64,000 bases of DNA from Bartonella vinsonii subsp. berkhoffii ATCC 51672 (GTDB lineage: Bacteria > Pseudomonadota > Alphaproteobacteria > Rhizobiales > Rhizobiaceae), in NCBI RefSeq assembly GCF_902825225.1, contig NZ_CADEAK010000004.1, positions 107,604 to 171,603 of the forward strand. The letters are read 5' to 3'. The notes beneath the pieces were generated by a model. The model saw nothing but the letters and a program-made list of their open reading frames with translations, made no database searches and had not been told where the DNA came from. Of this stretch, positions 1-12,393 are shown piece by piece; position 1 is the stretch's first letter, and each line of letters starts with the position of its first letter. Position numbers and translations under genes: made by a program.

Positions 1-227
1 CATTTCACTCTTTCTAAATTATTTAAATGCGTTTCTGAATTATAAATAATACAATCACCTTTACATCTAAACTCAAATGGTCCGAGTATTCCTTCATTCC
101 TTTTTTTATATGCATTACAAACGAATTTTAAGGTACTAAATGTTTTTCCCAATCCCCTGTTGCTATCAAGAAAATTCCACAGTGCATTGTATGAAAGAGC
201 TTTAGACAAATCGTAATATATTATATT
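1..227 (-). pseudogene. Partial phage-type DNA-packaging ATPase (phi29 gp16-like), frame broken
   Basis: An open frame runs from base 227 off the left edge (75 codons) with no ATG, GTG or TTG at its start. It reads YYDLSKALSYNALWNFLDS and then NRGLGKTFSTLKF. The pattern of LSY, a hydrophobic LNF-like strand, then RGxGK[S/T][F/Y] matches the N-terminus of phi29 gp16-type encapsidation ATPases, where RGxGKS is the divergent Walker A. The preceding minus ORF (221-388) ends in a stop that overlaps this frame. Joining MRKGKI to YYDLSKAL would need removal of about 5 bases near 218-224, so the gene is either frameshifted or starts at a weak codon. Family assignment is from memory of the motif and is moderate. 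The C-terminal part lies outside the window. Confidence 0.45.
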
Positions 228-388
228 TTACCTTTTCTCATAGAAATACGACCCATCATATAATTTTCATATCTCCTTTTCTTAAGAGCTCTCATACCAT
301 TTTCCCTTATATCTTTTTTCCGTTTAAAAACTTGCTGCCTTTGCCTTTCTATATTAAAATGGGAATATCTATTTTTATCACTTAACAT
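221..388 (-). CDS. Small basic phage-like protein, 55 aa
   Basis: The ORF has an ATG at 388 and a TAA at 223-221. The product is very rich in Lys and Arg (for example ERQRQQVFKRKKDIREN) with no membrane segment. It sits directly upstream of, and overlaps, the packaging-ATPase-like frame. It could be a separate small phage DNA-binding protein, or the true N-terminus of the ATPase cut off by a frameshift, since its last residues (MGRISMRKGKI) run naturally into YYDLSKAL. I do not recognise the family. Confidence 0.4.
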   Translation of the reverse strand: MLSDKNRYSHFNIERQRQQVFKRKKDIRENGMRALKKRRYENYMMGRISMRKGKI

Positions 389-422
389 GGCGTACGGAAC
401 ACGGTTTTAGATATGGAGTGAA

Positions 423-941
423 ATGATTTCTAAACCAAAAGACTCCATCTTGCCCCCTCTCAAATGGCTATCTGATCAAGACCCCTCAATACCAGAGAAC
501 ATTCGTGATTGGCTCATGGAAGCGAACTCTATGACACTCCGATTGAAAAACTATTGTACCTGCATACATGTCGAACCACAACGGGAATGTTTCATTACGC
601 GGGATAAACTAAAAGAAGAAGCTCAACATCTCCCTGTTAGCTCACGTTATTGGTTACGCGAAGTCATACTGATGGGAGACAATCAACCTTGGCTTCTTGG
701 ACGCACTGTAATCCCGCAAGAAACTCTCTTGGGACATAATCAAGCACTTATGCATTTGAGTACTATACCATTGGGACACTATCTATTTAACAGTGGCAAA
801 TTAACCCGCGATTACATTCATATTGGCCAAAAAAATGCATTGTGGGCACGCCGTTCCCGTTTGCGATTAGCAAACAAACCATTGTTGCTAACCGAACTGT
901 TTTTAGCAGCTTCACCGCTTTACACAACAAATCTTACGTAA
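423..941 (+). CDS. ubiC: Chorismate--pyruvate lyase
   Basis: UbiC removes pyruvate from chorismate to give 4-hydroxybenzoate, the first committed step of ubiquinone synthesis in the cytoplasm. At 172 aa it is close to the E. coli enzyme (165 aa). Family blocks are visible in order: SMTLRL near residue 36, [11 protein letters not shown] with Arg79, WLLGRTVIP near 90, and PLLLTELFL with Glu158. Arg79 and Glu158 match the E. coli active-site Arg76 and Glu155. A GGAGTG ribosome-binding site lies just before the ATG. The gene stands alone between a phage-like fragment and a decayed stretch, yet is itself intact. Confidence 0.9.
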   Translation: MISKPKDSILPPLKWLSDQDPSIPENIRDWLMEANSMTLRLKNYCTCIHVEPQRECFITRDKLKEEAQHLPVSSRYWLREVILMGDNQPWLLGRTVIPQETLLGHNQALMHLSTIPLGHYLFNSGKLTRDYIHIGQKNALWARRSRLRLANKPLLLTELFLAASPLYTTNLT

Positions 942-958
942 ATGAAAAAAACAATATC

Positions 959-1480
959 TTAAAGAAGAAGAGTATAACGTAAAATAGATGACAGATGTCT
1001 TATTGACTCATTAATAAAAAGAACCCATCTGTTTACTTTAAAATACGCCTTTTGTTGTAATTTTCCTAAAAACTGTTGCTTATTTACCCCTGTCTCTTTA
1101 CGAAAGAGCACTAATGATAAAATATTTTCAGACACACTGTGTTGCTGGATTAAAATTTACTGCAATTTTTTACAAAATCTCTTGCCAACCTTAGAAAAAT
1201 TCATTTTCTCAGTAGAGCGTTTCTTGAACATACTATAATCTCTTACCAATATCACTGAAGAATCCTGTTTCTTCTTGCCCTAAAACTTTACCAAGCAACT
1301 CCCCGCCTTCCTTTTTATCAAGCTGATAAGAAAAGAATTCGTGAAAGACTATTATTTTCTCTTGTTTCTCTCAATTGTAAACAAACAGATTCGTATAAAC
1401 GTGCATAAACTCCTTATACCATTTTATTATTTTAACTAAAATAAACTGCCTCTGATAAACATCTCTTTCTAGTCTCCTTT
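959..1480 (-). pseudogene. Decayed coding remnants, family not recognised
   Basis: The 880-base stretch between ubiC and carA has no intact gene, but its minus strand keeps protein-like pieces in shifting frames. One is open from 1156 to 959 (66 codons, containing SENILSLVLFRKETG and NRWVLFINESIRHLSSIL). Upstream pieces contain LYESVCLQLRETRENNSL and SYQLDKKEGGELLGKVLGQ, followed by a stop near 1240. Codon composition looks coding and the pieces run in the same order and direction, so I read them as one broken gene. I cannot name the family. The rest of the gap (1481-1823) shows only the hairpin listed separately. Confidence 0.35.
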
Positions 1481-1770
1481 TATCACGCTCTCTAATCGGC
1501 CATATTAATATTTAACTAAAGTACCCCAAGAATAGCGTTATCCTGCGCCTTCAAATAATATGAAGCGCTCCGCCAATCTGATTAGAAAATATAAATTTAT
1601 CTCATTCTATCTACTGAGAAAAACTGCTTTTTCAGCAATCCTTCTACGTCTTACAATATACAAAAAATAATTAATCGGAGATTTTAGAAAAATTCAAAAA
1701 CAGGACTTTACCTCCTTATAGAATATACCTATACTCTCTATCTCAAGCGAAACATTGTAAACAATATACA

Positions 1771-1790
1771 CAAAAGCTGTTATGCTTTTG
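1771..1790 (+). promoter_or_regulatory. Inverted repeat in carA leader
   Basis: A perfect 7-bp inverted repeat (CAAAAGC / GCTTTTG) with a 6-base loop lies about 50 bases before the carA start. No T-tract follows, so it is not an intrinsic terminator. It could be a leader hairpin or an operator. Function is inferred from position only. Confidence 0.3.
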
Positions 1791-1838
1791 CGCGGTGTTG
1801 GTTATTATACCTTTCAGAAATAATTGTGGATGCACACT

Positions 1839-3035
1839 ATGACACAAACTACCCCATCTTGCGATCCTTGGAGTGTAAGAAAACCTACAGCCCTCTTAGT
1901 ATTAGCTGATGGAACAGTTATTGAAGGTAAAGGAGTCGGTGCTACAGGCATTGCTGAAGGTGAAGTGTGTTTCAACACCGCCATAACAGGCTATGAGGAA
2001 ATTCTTACAGATCCATCATATACGCAGCAAATTGTTAATTTTACTTTTCCTCACATAGGAAATGTAGGGACAAATAGTGAAGATATTGAAGATCTCACTC
2101 CTCTCAACTTTCATGGTGCCATCGGTGCTCTTTTCAAAGCAGACATTACACGTCCCTCCAACTATCGCGCAAATGAAAACCTGCATCAATGGCTCAAAGC
2201 ACGTAAAATTATCGCACTTTGCGGTATTGATACACGCGCACTCACCATTCTTATTCGAGAAAAAGGTGCACAAAATGCTATCATTGCACATGATCCTCAT
2301 GGGCATTTTGATATCCCTTCTCTGCAGAAACGTGCACAAAAATGGCCAGGTCTTATCAATCTTGACCTTGCGAAAAACGTCACCTCTAAAGCATTAGGGC
2401 AATGGAATGAAAAGCCATGGGTATGGGATAAAGGTTATCATACAAACAGTGTGTATAATCTTCATATCATTGCAATCGACTATGGTATTAAGCGTAATAT
2501 TCTTCGTCTGATGGCTACACAAAATGCGCGCATTACTATCGTGCCTGCACATACAAGTGCAGAAGAAATTTTAACAATGAACCCTGATGGTATTTTTCTT
2601 TCTAACGGTCCAGGTGATCCAGCAGCAACAGCGCAATATGCCGTTCCAACTATTAAAACATTGATTGATCATAATTTGCCACTTTTCGGTATATGTCTTG
2701 GTCATCAACTTTTAGCTCTCACTCTTGGGGCAAAAACCATAAAAATGCACCAAGGACATCATGGCGCTAATCATCCTGTTAAAGACCTTAACACCGGAAA
2801 AGTTGAGATTGTATCAATGAACCATGGTTTTGCTGTAGACGCTACCTCTTTACCACAGCATGTCCAAGAAACACATATTTCCCTCTTTGATGGTTCAAAC
2901 TGTGGAATTCGAATTATTGGAAAACCGGTTTTTTCTGTTCAATATCATCCCGAAGCTTCCCCTGGACCACAAGATAGCCACTACCTCTTTCAACATTTCT
3001 GTGATCTTATTATGGATTATAAAAAAATAGCTTAA
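1839..3035 (+). CDS. carA: Carbamoyl-phosphate synthase small subunit
   Basis: CarA hydrolyses glutamine and passes ammonia to CarB to make carbamoyl phosphate for arginine and pyrimidine synthesis. The N-terminal CPSase_sm_chain domain (ALLVLADGTVIEG, FNTAITGYEEILTDPSY) is followed by a class I glutamine amidotransferase with FLSNGPGDP, catalytic Cys286 in GICLGHQ, and His370 and Glu372 in YHPEASPGP. I chose the ATG at 1839 (398 aa, MTQTTPS). The frame can be read from TTG 1824 or ATG 1830, but a GTGGA motif sits at a suitable distance before 1839. carB is about 3.3 kb downstream, separated by a transporter and a lipoprotein gene. Confidence 0.95.
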   Translation: MTQTTPSCDPWSVRKPTALLVLADGTVIEGKGVGATGIAEGEVCFNTAITGYEEILTDPSYTQQIVNFTFPHIGNVGTNSEDIEDLTPLNFHGAIGALFKADITRPSNYRANENLHQWLKARKIIALCGIDTRALTILIREKGAQNAIIAHDPHGHFDIPSLQKRAQKWPGLINLDLAKNVTSKALGQWNEKPWVWDKGYHTNSVYNLHIIAIDYGIKRNILRLMATQNARITIVPAHTSAEEILTMNPDGIFLSNGPGDPAATAQYAVPTIKTLIDHNLPLFGICLGHQLLALTLGAKTIKMHQGHHGANHPVKDLNTGKVEIVSMNHGFAVDATSLPQHVQETHISLFDGSNCGIRIIGKPVFSVQYHPEASPGPQDSHYLFQHFCDLIMDYKKIA

Positions 3036-3192
3036 TTAAAGTGCTCTTCTTTTAGATTTTCTCTCTTCAATCACACGCTTTTCCCTCGCAAAAATCCACT
3101 CTTTTTCAGAAAGCGTAATCTGCTCCTAGAACACGTAAGTTGTATTTTATAGGTCTTGAGAAAATATTCTTATTAATCAGAAACGCCAAAAA

Positions 3193-4446
3193 TTAGCGTA
3201 CCCGTAAAGCAAAAACTATCGTCGTCACCACAAGCACACAAAAGCTCCCCACAAAAGGAGCACCAGAAAAATAAAACATCGCGCCTTCATGGGTAAAATA
3301 TTCGAAGAGAAGCATATAAAAAATAGGACCGAATATTAAGCTCAATGAAACAACTGATGTCATCGCTCCCTGCAATTCTCCTTGTGCATTCGCCGGTACC
3401 TGTTCTGAAGCAATAGCGCGCATAGGTGCATGAACAAGATACTCAAGCATAGTACACGAAAAAACTGCATAAAACATCCAGCCTTGTGTCGCAAATGTGT
3501 AACCAAACATAGCAGCCAATGCAAACAGAAGACCCAATATGACAATACGCCAATTGCTCCATCGCTTAGAAAAATAAGGCAAAATAAGCGCTACCACAAT
3601 AATCTGTCCTATGCCGAAAACACTATAAGACACTCCAATAGACAACGTGCTCCAATCGTAGCGTTCTTTAGCAACAAATGCCCAAATGCTCGGCCATATA
3701 GATTCCGCAAGCCAATAAAGAAAAAAGACCAACAACATCCAGAGAACTTTTGGATATTGTCTGAGCTGTAAAAGGGCACCTAAAGGATTGGCACGTTTAA
3801 TATCAAAAGAGCGTCTATTCCACATAGGAAGCGTTTCTGGAAGCATAACCCACGCAAAAATAAAATTCATGAGTGAAAAACCAGCAGCAAAATAAAACGG
3901 AACACGCGGACCAAATTGCCCTAAAAAACCTCCAATGAATGAACCTAAAATAAATCCCAACCCAGATGCAATTCCTAACAGAGCAAAATTGCGCGTACGA
4001 GTCCTCTCATCAGAGATATCGACAAGATAAGCCGTACAAATTGCAAAATTAGCACTACTCATCCCTGACAAAAGGCGCCCAATAAACAACATAGAATAGC
4101 TCCATGCTATAGCACATATAAAGTTATAAAGAGCAAAACTAATAATAGAAATAAGCAAAATAGAACGACGACCATAGCGATCAGAGAGATTGCCAATGAC
4201 CGGAGCAAATAAAAATTGCATTGCTGAATAAGCTACAAATAATCCTCCCCCTTCTACAGAAGCTTCGCTAATATTCTTTCCCGTCAACTGAGCAAAATAT
4301 TCAGGCAAAATAGGACTAATGATTGCGATACCAATAATATCCAGTAATAAAGTAATAAAAACTAAACTAAGCCCATGATGGATAAATTTTTGATCGAGCT
4401 TTTGGCTACTCATAGCATGTAAATTGCTTTCCATACAATCTTTCAA
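3193..4446 (-). CDS. MFS drug efflux transporter, TetA/TCR-like
   Basis: This 417-aa polytopic inner-membrane protein has about 12 predicted membrane segments. Motif A of the drug:H+ antiporter families is clear after the second helix (GNLSDRYGRR), and the first helix carries the LLLDIIGIAIISPILPEY pattern seen in tetracycline-efflux and related proteins. It probably exports a small hydrophobic compound in exchange for protons; substrate and any resistance are not predictable. It lies opposite in strand to carA and carB and has its own AT-rich upstream region. The start could be MKDCMESN (used) or the internal Met in HAMSSQKLD. Confidence 0.8.
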   Translation of the reverse strand: MKDCMESNLHAMSSQKLDQKFIHHGLSLVFITLLLDIIGIAIISPILPEYFAQLTGKNISEASVEGGGLFVAYSAMQFLFAPVIGNLSDRYGRRSILLISIISFALYNFICAIAWSYSMLFIGRLLSGMSSANFAICTAYLVDISDERTRTRNFALLGIASGLGFILGSFIGGFLGQFGPRVPFYFAAGFSLMNFIFAWVMLPETLPMWNRRSFDIKRANPLGALLQLRQYPKVLWMLLVFFLYWLAESIWPSIWAFVAKERYDWSTLSIGVSYSVFGIGQIIVVALILPYFSKRWSNWRIVILGLLFALAAMFGYTFATQGWMFYAVFSCTMLEYLVHAPMRAIASEQVPANAQGELQGAMTSVVSLSLIFGPIFYMLLFEYFTHEGAMFYFSGAPFVGSFCVLVVTTIVFALRVR

Positions 4447-4941
4447 ACCCTACCTGCTATTAAGAACTATGATAGAATATAACTTGTTCTTACAAAAACG
4501 ATAATTAAAGCAAAAATTAAAAAAACAGAAAATATCACAATTTATCATTTGATCAGATACATAATACTGTATAAATTTCTATAAAAAATCATCATTTTTA
4601 AGAAATCATTTTCAATTCATGAAATAAATTGAAATTTTAACATTACAATTTGCCTATAAATTTCTTCTAACAAAAATAGCATTAATTAAATACATGATAT
4701 AAAAATAGAAATTTATATTTCAAATAAAACAATTTCATCACAACAAAATTTTATATAATTCTATTTCAAAAATATACTTCTATTTCAAAAGTATTTAAAT
4801 CATACGAAATCAGCATCACCTAGCATAAAACCCTCCATATACCTCTTTATACTACATTTATGATATGTTATAGTGAGTGTAAGATAATCTGATTAACGCA
4901 GAAAAGTACCACTTATTATTAAATTCAAAAATGGTGAAAAA
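4447..4941. other. AT-rich intergenic region, no gene seen
   Basis: This 495-base divergent spacer between the MFS gene and the DUF1460 lipoprotein is extremely AT-rich. A short direct repeat (TCTATTTCAAAA, near 4762 and 4780) is visible. It should hold both divergent promoters, but I could not place a convincing one. No coding pattern is seen. Confidence 0.5.
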
Positions 4942-5781
4942 ATGCGAAAAATATTCCAATTCATTTTAATTTCAGCATTGGTTACAGGATGTGACTTTCA
5001 AACTTCTGATGGAAATAAAGAAACTTCTGAGAACAAAACAGAAATACAGCAAGAACAACAAGTGAATCTAGATCCCTATACTTTAAAGAAACTCAATGTT
5101 CTTCTTAAAAAGCGCTCGAAAATCACTGACCATGAGACAGGAAAAATAATCGACTTTCTCTCTGGTGCTTTTTTAGGAACACCTTACCAAGCAAATATGT
5201 TACAGGGTTCAGAGAAGGTAGCAGAAGAACTCATAATCGACTTTAGAGGTTTAGATTGCTTTACTTATCTTGATTATGTTGAAGCATTACGGAAATCAAC
5301 TTCGCAAACAGAATTTATAAATAACGTGATCCAAACACGTTATGTTGACGGGAATATAAGCTTTTTGAATCGAAAGCATTTTTTCACTGACTGGGCTTAT
5401 AAAGAATATAAACTTGCCGATGACATCACGGCACAAATCAGCCCCAATGCAATAAGTACCGAAAAATATCTCAATAAAAAAGCTGATGGTGGAAACTATC
5501 TCCCTGGATTACCAATTGTGAAACGCAATATAACTTATATTCCAAGTAACTTTATTAATGAAGACGTTATAAGCCAATTACAATCGGGTGATTTCATTGG
5601 TATATACACCAAACTCGATGGATTGGATGTAACCCATGTTGGTTTCTTCATCAAAACAGATAATGGCCCAATGTTACGAAATGCTTCTTCACGAAAAGAA
5701 AATGAAAAAGTCGTGGACTCTCCTTTTATGGATTATGTAGCAAAAACACCAGGAATTATTGTTTTAAGAGCCCTAAAATAA
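4942..5781 (+). CDS. DUF1460 lipoprotein (N-acetylmuramoyl-L-alanine amidase-like)
   Basis: The 279-aa product starts with a lipoprotein signal (LVTGC, lipidated Cys17), then a polar linker, then a DUF1460 domain. The signature GLDCFTYLDYVEALR holds the likely catalytic Cys106, with a later THVGF segment supplying the His of an NlpC/P60-like fold. DUF1460 proteins are thought to cut peptidoglycan peptides or amide bonds; the actual substrate here is unknown. It should sit on the inner or outer membrane facing the periplasm. It is flanked by unusually AT-rich DNA inside the split carA-carB region, which hints at later insertion. A hairpin follows its stop. Confidence 0.75.
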   Translation: MRKIFQFILISALVTGCDFQTSDGNKETSENKTEIQQEQQVNLDPYTLKKLNVLLKKRSKITDHETGKIIDFLSGAFLGTPYQANMLQGSEKVAEELIIDFRGLDCFTYLDYVEALRKSTSQTEFINNVIQTRYVDGNISFLNRKHFFTDWAYKEYKLADDITAQISPNAISTEKYLNKKADGGNYLPGLPIVKRNITYIPSNFINEDVISQLQSGDFIGIYTKLDGLDVTHVGFFIKTDNGPMLRNASSRKENEKVVDSPFMDYVAKTPGIIVLRALK

Positions 5782-5788
5782 CCTATAT

Positions 5789-5806
5789 GGGGACAGAAAT
5801 GTCCCC
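5789..5806 (+). terminator. Hairpin after the DUF1460 gene
   Basis: A 7-bp stem GGGGACA/TGTCCCC closes a GAAA tetraloop, 8 bases after the stop codon. The following tract (TATAATT) is only weakly U-rich, so termination may be partial. Confidence 0.5.
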
Positions 5807-6344
5807 TATAATTAACAATATATGTTCGAATAAACCCTCAAATGATCAAACGAAACATTCAAATTCATATCATCTATACACATACAAGATCTTTTTTGAT
5901 ATTTTGAAGCGAAATAACAGAGAATCTTACTCTCGCTTTATACCTTAAATAAAAGAACCAGCTTATAATATTTTTTGCCATTCTCCATTTTTGATCAAAG
6001 AATGCTGTTCATGAGTTCGATTCATTTAGCATTATCACAAAAGAGGAAATGCAAAAGAACATAGTTCAAAAATTGATAATGACAAATAATGCAATAATAG
6101 TAAGGACACGAGCCCTCCACTCCGTATAAGAAGCCTTCTTTCTCTTAAAAGTTATATTCATGCAACGACATCAATTTGGTCAACACAAAAAAGACACTGA
6201 TCTTCCATGCTATAAAAAAAACATGGAAAAGGCATTTTATGGCTTACTTTCTTTATCACTTAACCTATAAAATAGTTTTAGCCTTGAAATTTAAATATTT
6301 TGCCTGACGCAATCGCGCACGGATGTTTGTCATAGGAAAAAAAC
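5807..6344. other. Intergenic region before carB, hairpin only
   Basis: No gene is supported in these 540 bases. A 7-bp inverted repeat (TTCCATG 6203-6209 / CATGGAA 6222-6228) lies about 115 bases upstream of carB and could be part of its leader. The rest is AT-rich with no coding pattern. Confidence 0.4.
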
Positions 6345-9300
6345 ATGCCAAAACGCACAGATATAAAATCTATTCTTATCATTGGAGCAGGACCTATTGT
6401 TATTGGTCAGGCATGTGAATTTGATTATTCAGGCACACAAGCCTGTAAAGCATTAAAAGAAGAAGGGTACCGAATTATTTTGGTTAACTCTAATCCAGCC
6501 ACTATTATGACAGACCCAGATTTAGCTGATGCAACTTATATTGAACCTATTACCCCTGAAATAGTTGCACAAATTATTGCTCGTGAACGTCCCGACGCAC
6601 TTTTACCCACCATGGGAGGACAAACAGCCCTTAATACAGCCTTATCCTTAAAGCGTATGGGCGTTTTAGATCGCTATCACGTTGAAATGATAGGTGCAAA
6701 TGCCGATGCAATTGATAAAGCTGAAGATCGTGCTTTATTTCGCAAAGCGATGGCAAAAATCGGTTTGGAAACACCACGTTCTATGCTAGCTAACGCAACA
6801 GAACTTAAAGAAAAAAATCGCCGACAACATGCCAAAAAACGCGATGAACTGAAAGCAAAACTTTCTGGTGATGCTCTTGATCAAGCCCTAGAAAAGCTTG
6901 AACGAAACTGGCGTCACACAGAATCTGACCGTAAACAACATTATATCGCACATGCTACAGCCAAAGCGGTTCAAGCTCTTGATGTTATTGGTCTTCCAGC
7001 GATTATCCGTCCTTCTTTTACCCTTGGTGGAACCGGCGGAGGAATTGCTTATAATCGCTCTGAATTTTATGAAATCATTGAACGAGGACTTGAAGCTTCA
7101 CCGACAACAGAAGTTTTGATTGAAGAAAGTGTTTTGGGATGGAAAGAATATGAAATGGAAGTTGTTCGCGATAAGAAAGACAACTGTATCATTGTTTGTT
7201 CCATTGAAAATATTGACCCGATGGGTATTCATACTGGTGATTCGATCACTGTAGCCCCTGCCCTCACCTTAACGGACAAAGAGTATCAATGTATGCGCAA
7301 TGCTTCCATTGTGGTACTGCGCGAAATTGGTGTTGAAACTGGTGGGTCGAATGTACAGTTTGCTGTTAACCCTGAAAACGGGCGCCTTGTTGTTATTGAA
7401 ATGAACCCGCGTGTTTCCCGCTCTTCAGCACTTGCCTCAAAAGCAACAGGTTTTCCTATTGCAAAAGTAGCGGCGAAACTGGCTGTTGGCTACACACTTG
7501 ATGAATTAAAAAATGATATTACAGGCGGTGTAACACCAGCATCATTTGAACCTTCTATTGACTATATTGTCACCAAGATTCCTCGTTTTGCCTTCGAAAA
7601 GTTTCCAGGTTCATCATCTGTCCTTACAACTGCGATGAAATCTGTAGGAGAAGTAATGGCAATAGGCCGCACATTTCAAGAATCGCTGCAAAAAGCACTC
7701 CGTGGACTTGAAACAGGTCTTACCGGTCTTGATGAAATTGTCATTCCTGAACATGCAGAAGGTGATAAAAAGAGTTCTATACGTTCCGCCATTGCAATCC
7801 CAAGTCCTGATCGCCTACGCTACATTGCCCAAGCAATGCGTGCGGGCTTACCTTTAAATGAAATTCATCAAATCAGCAAAATTGATCCGTGGTTTTTGGA
7901 ACAAATAGCCTCAATTATTGAAATGGAACAATACATCCGCATCCATGGCTTACCTCAAGATGCGGATAATCTACGCATGTTAAAAGCGATGGGCTTTTCA
8001 GATGCACGTTTAGCCACCCTTACGGGACAAAAGCCTGATGATATTGCCGCTTTGCGCAAAGCACTGAATGTTAAACACGTTTTCAAAAGAATTGATTCGT
8101 GTGCAGCTGAATTTTCTTCACCTACAGCCTATATGTATTCAACATATGAAGCTCCCTTTGCTGGGATAGAACACTCAGAAGCACAAGTTTCTGAACGCAA
8201 AAAAATTGCGATTTTAGGCGGGGGACCAAACCGCATTGGACAAGGCATTGAATTTGACTATTGTTGCTGCCACGCTGCTTTTGCACTCCGTGAAGCAGGC
8301 TTTGAAGCCATTATGATCAACTGCAATCCTGAAACTGTCTCAACAGATTACGATACCTCTGATCGTCTTTATTTTGAATCTTTAACAACAGAAGATGTTA
8401 TCGCTATTCTAGAAACAGAACAGCAAAAAGGTGAATTGGTTGGAGTCATTGTTCAATTTGGTGGACAAACACCACTGAAGTTGGCAAGTACACTAGAAAA
8501 ACATAATATCCCTATCCTAGGCACTTCCCCTGAAGCCATTGATTTGGCAGAAGATAGAGATCTCTTTCAAAAATTATTGTTCAAACTTAACTTAACTCAG
8601 CCTCAAAACGGTATTGCTCATTCAATCGAACAAGCACGTCTTATCGCCTATGAATTAGGCTTTCCATTGGTTGTGCGCCCTTCTTATGTTTTAGGGGGAC
8701 GTGCTATGCAAATTATCCGAGATGAACGCAGCTTACAAAATTATTTGCTTGAGAGTGTCCCTGAATTAGTTTCAGAAGATATTAAAGCTCGTTATCCCAA
8801 CGACAAAACAGGACAGATCAATACATTGCTTGGTAAAAATCCGCTTTTATTTGATACCTATTTGACAGAAGCAATTGAAGTTGATGTTGATTGTCTTTGC
8901 GATGGAGAAGAGACACTCGTTGTTGGTATTATGGAACATATTGAAGAAGCCGGCATTCACTCTGGTGATTCAGCATGTTCTTTACCAGTCCATACGCTCT
9001 CTCATAACATAGTTGCTGAATTAGAACATCAAACCAAAGCATTAGCACAAGCACTTCATGTTCGTGGCTTGATGAATGTACAATATGCCATTAAAGATGG
9101 CACGATTTATGTCTTAGAGGTTAATCCGCGTGCTTCGCGTACTATCCCCTTCGTTGCAAAAACAATTGGTCGGCCCATTGCTAAAATAGCCGCACGTATT
9201 ATGGCAGGAGAAACGCTTCATAAAACTCTTCAAGCTTATGGAGGATTACCCTCTCTGCAGCAAAAACAACATATTGCTGTCAAAGAAGCGGTTTTTCCTT

Positions 9301-9830
9301 TTGCTCGTTTTTCAGGTGTCGATACACTTCTTGGTCCAGAAATGCGCTCAACTGGTGAGGTTATGGGACTTGATTATGAATTTGCTCTTGCTTTCGCTAA
9401 AGCTCAACTTGGAGCTGGTGTTGAACTCCCAAAAGAGGGAGCTTTGTTCGTTTCAGTGAGAGATGAAGATAAAAAGCGTATCTTAAACCCCGTAAAATGT
9501 TTAACTGAGCTTGGTTTTACTGTTTTAGCAACAAGTGGAACACAAAAATTTCTGACCGAACATAATGTTGAAGCAAAAAAAATTAACAAAGTCTTAGAGG
9601 GGCATCCTCATATTGAGGACGCTATTCGTAATCGTCAAATTCAATTGATTTTTAATACAACCAGCACTGCCAGCGCCATCTCAGATTCCAAATCATTACG
9701 CCAAGCAGCACTTATGCAAAAAGTCCCCTATTATACAACAATAGCTGGAGCTGAAGCTGTCGTAGAAGCAATCAAAGCCCTTAAAAAGAAGTGTCTTGAA
9801 GTGCGCTCACTGCAAAGCTATTTTACTTGA
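6345..9830 (+). CDS. carB: Carbamoyl-phosphate synthase large subunit
   Basis: CarB makes carbamoyl phosphate from bicarbonate, ammonia (from CarA) and two ATP. At 1161 aa it is slightly longer than E. coli CarB (1073). The two tandem halves are clear: each opens with a pre-ATP-grasp segment ([17 protein letters not shown] near residue 14; [17 protein letters not shown] near 626) followed by an ATP-grasp domain with EMNPR or EVNPR near its end. The last about 130 residues form the MGS-like allosteric domain ([11 protein letters not shown]). A 25-30-residue charged insert rich in Lys and Glu near residues 150-190 is seen in rhizobial homologues too. An AGG motif precedes the ATG. Confidence 0.97.
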   Translation: MPKRTDIKSILIIGAGPIVIGQACEFDYSGTQACKALKEEGYRIILVNSNPATIMTDPDLADATYIEPITPEIVAQIIARERPDALLPTMGGQTALNTALSLKRMGVLDRYHVEMIGANADAIDKAEDRALFRKAMAKIGLETPRSMLANATELKEKNRRQHAKKRDELKAKLSGDALDQALEKLERNWRHTESDRKQHYIAHATAKAVQALDVIGLPAIIRPSFTLGGTGGGIAYNRSEFYEIIERGLEASPTTEVLIEESVLGWKEYEMEVVRDKKDNCIIVCSIENIDPMGIHTGDSITVAPALTLTDKEYQCMRNASIVVLREIGVETGGSNVQFAVNPENGRLVVIEMNPRVSRSSALASKATGFPIAKVAAKLAVGYTLDELKNDITGGVTPASFEPSIDYIVTKIPRFAFEKFPGSSSVLTTAMKSVGEVMAIGRTFQESLQKALRGLETGLTGLDEIVIPEHAEGDKKSSIRSAIAIPSPDRLRYIAQAMRAGLPLNEIHQISKIDPWFLEQIASIIEMEQYIRIHGLPQDADNLRMLKAMGFSDARLATLTGQKPDDIAALRKALNVKHVFKRIDSCAAEFSSPTAYMYSTYEAPFAGIEHSEAQVSERKKIAILGGGPNRIGQGIEFDYCCCHAAFALREAGFEAIMINCNPETVSTDYDTSDRLYFESLTTEDVIAILETEQQKGELVGVIVQFGGQTPLKLASTLEKHNIPILGTSPEAIDLAEDRDLFQKLLFKLNLTQPQNGIAHSIEQARLIAYELGFPLVVRPSYVLGGRAMQIIRDERSLQNYLLESVPELVSEDIKARYPNDKTGQINTLLGKNPLLFDTYLTEAIEVDVDCLCDGEETLVVGIMEHIEEAGIHSGDSACSLPVHTLSHNIVAELEHQTKALAQALHVRGLMNVQYAIKDGTIYVLEVNPRASRTIPFVAKTIGRPIAKIAARIMAGETLHKTLQAYGGLPSLQQKQHIAVKEAVFPFARFSGVDTLLGPEMRSTGEVMGLDYEFALAFAKAQLGAGVELPKEGALFVSVRDEDKKRILNPVKCLTELGFTVLATSGTQKFLTEHNVEAKKINKVLEGHPHIEDAIRNRQIQLIFNTTSTASAISDSKSLRQAALMQKVPYYTTIAGAEAVVEAIKALKKKCLEVRSLQSYFT

Positions 9831-10080
9831 GTTTCTTGTCATAGTACAATGCATACACACTCCTTCATATTTTTTCTTTATATGAAAACATAAATTAAGG
9901 CTTGCTTTTTATTTTAAAGACTTTTATATGGACTTTATCGAACTTTCGGTTATGTGACTTTCTTTCCTGTGCGACATGCACTCTCGACGAAACTTCTCCC
10001 ACCTAATTTCGATCTAAAACCGTATTGAGAGCTTTTTAGTTCCAATACACAATACAATTATATATTTTAAGGAATCTCCT

Positions 10081-10290
10081 ATGTCTACAGGAACAGTTAA
10101 GTGGTTTAATACAACAAAAGGTTTTGGATTTATTCAGCCTAGTGATGGCAGTGCAGATGTATTTGTGCATATTTCCGCTGTTGAGCGTTCTGGTTTAAAC
10201 AACCTTAATGAAGGACAAAGAATTTCTTATGATGTTCTTCAAGATCGTCGTTCTGGAAAATTTGCTGCTAGCAACCTTGCAGCACTTTAA
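10081..10290 (+). CDS. cspA: Cold shock protein, CspA family
   Basis: This 69-aa single OB-fold protein binds single-stranded nucleic acid and acts as an RNA chaperone. Both RNP motifs are visible: KGFGFIQP (RNP1, about residues 14-21) and VFVHIS (RNP2, about 28-33). It has a good AAGGAA site before the ATG, a spacer of about 250 bases upstream consistent with the long leader typical of csp mRNAs, and a very strong terminator 25 bases downstream, so it is a monocistronic unit. Confidence 0.93.
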   Translation: MSTGTVKWFNTTKGFGFIQPSDGSADVFVHISAVERSGLNNLNEGQRISYDVLQDRRSGKFAASNLAAL

Positions 10291-10314
10291 TCTTTTAATT
10301 CTGCAATAGTTTAA

Positions 10315-10348
10315 AAAAAATCTTCGTCTGTAAAGACGAAGATTTTTT
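10315..10348 (+). terminator. Strong intrinsic terminator of cspA
   Basis: A perfect 15-bp inverted repeat (A6 TCTTCGTCT / AGACGAAGA T6) with a 4-base loop ends in a run of T. The flanking A and T runs make it potentially bidirectional. Confidence 0.9.
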
Positions 10349-12393
<2,045 letters not shown>

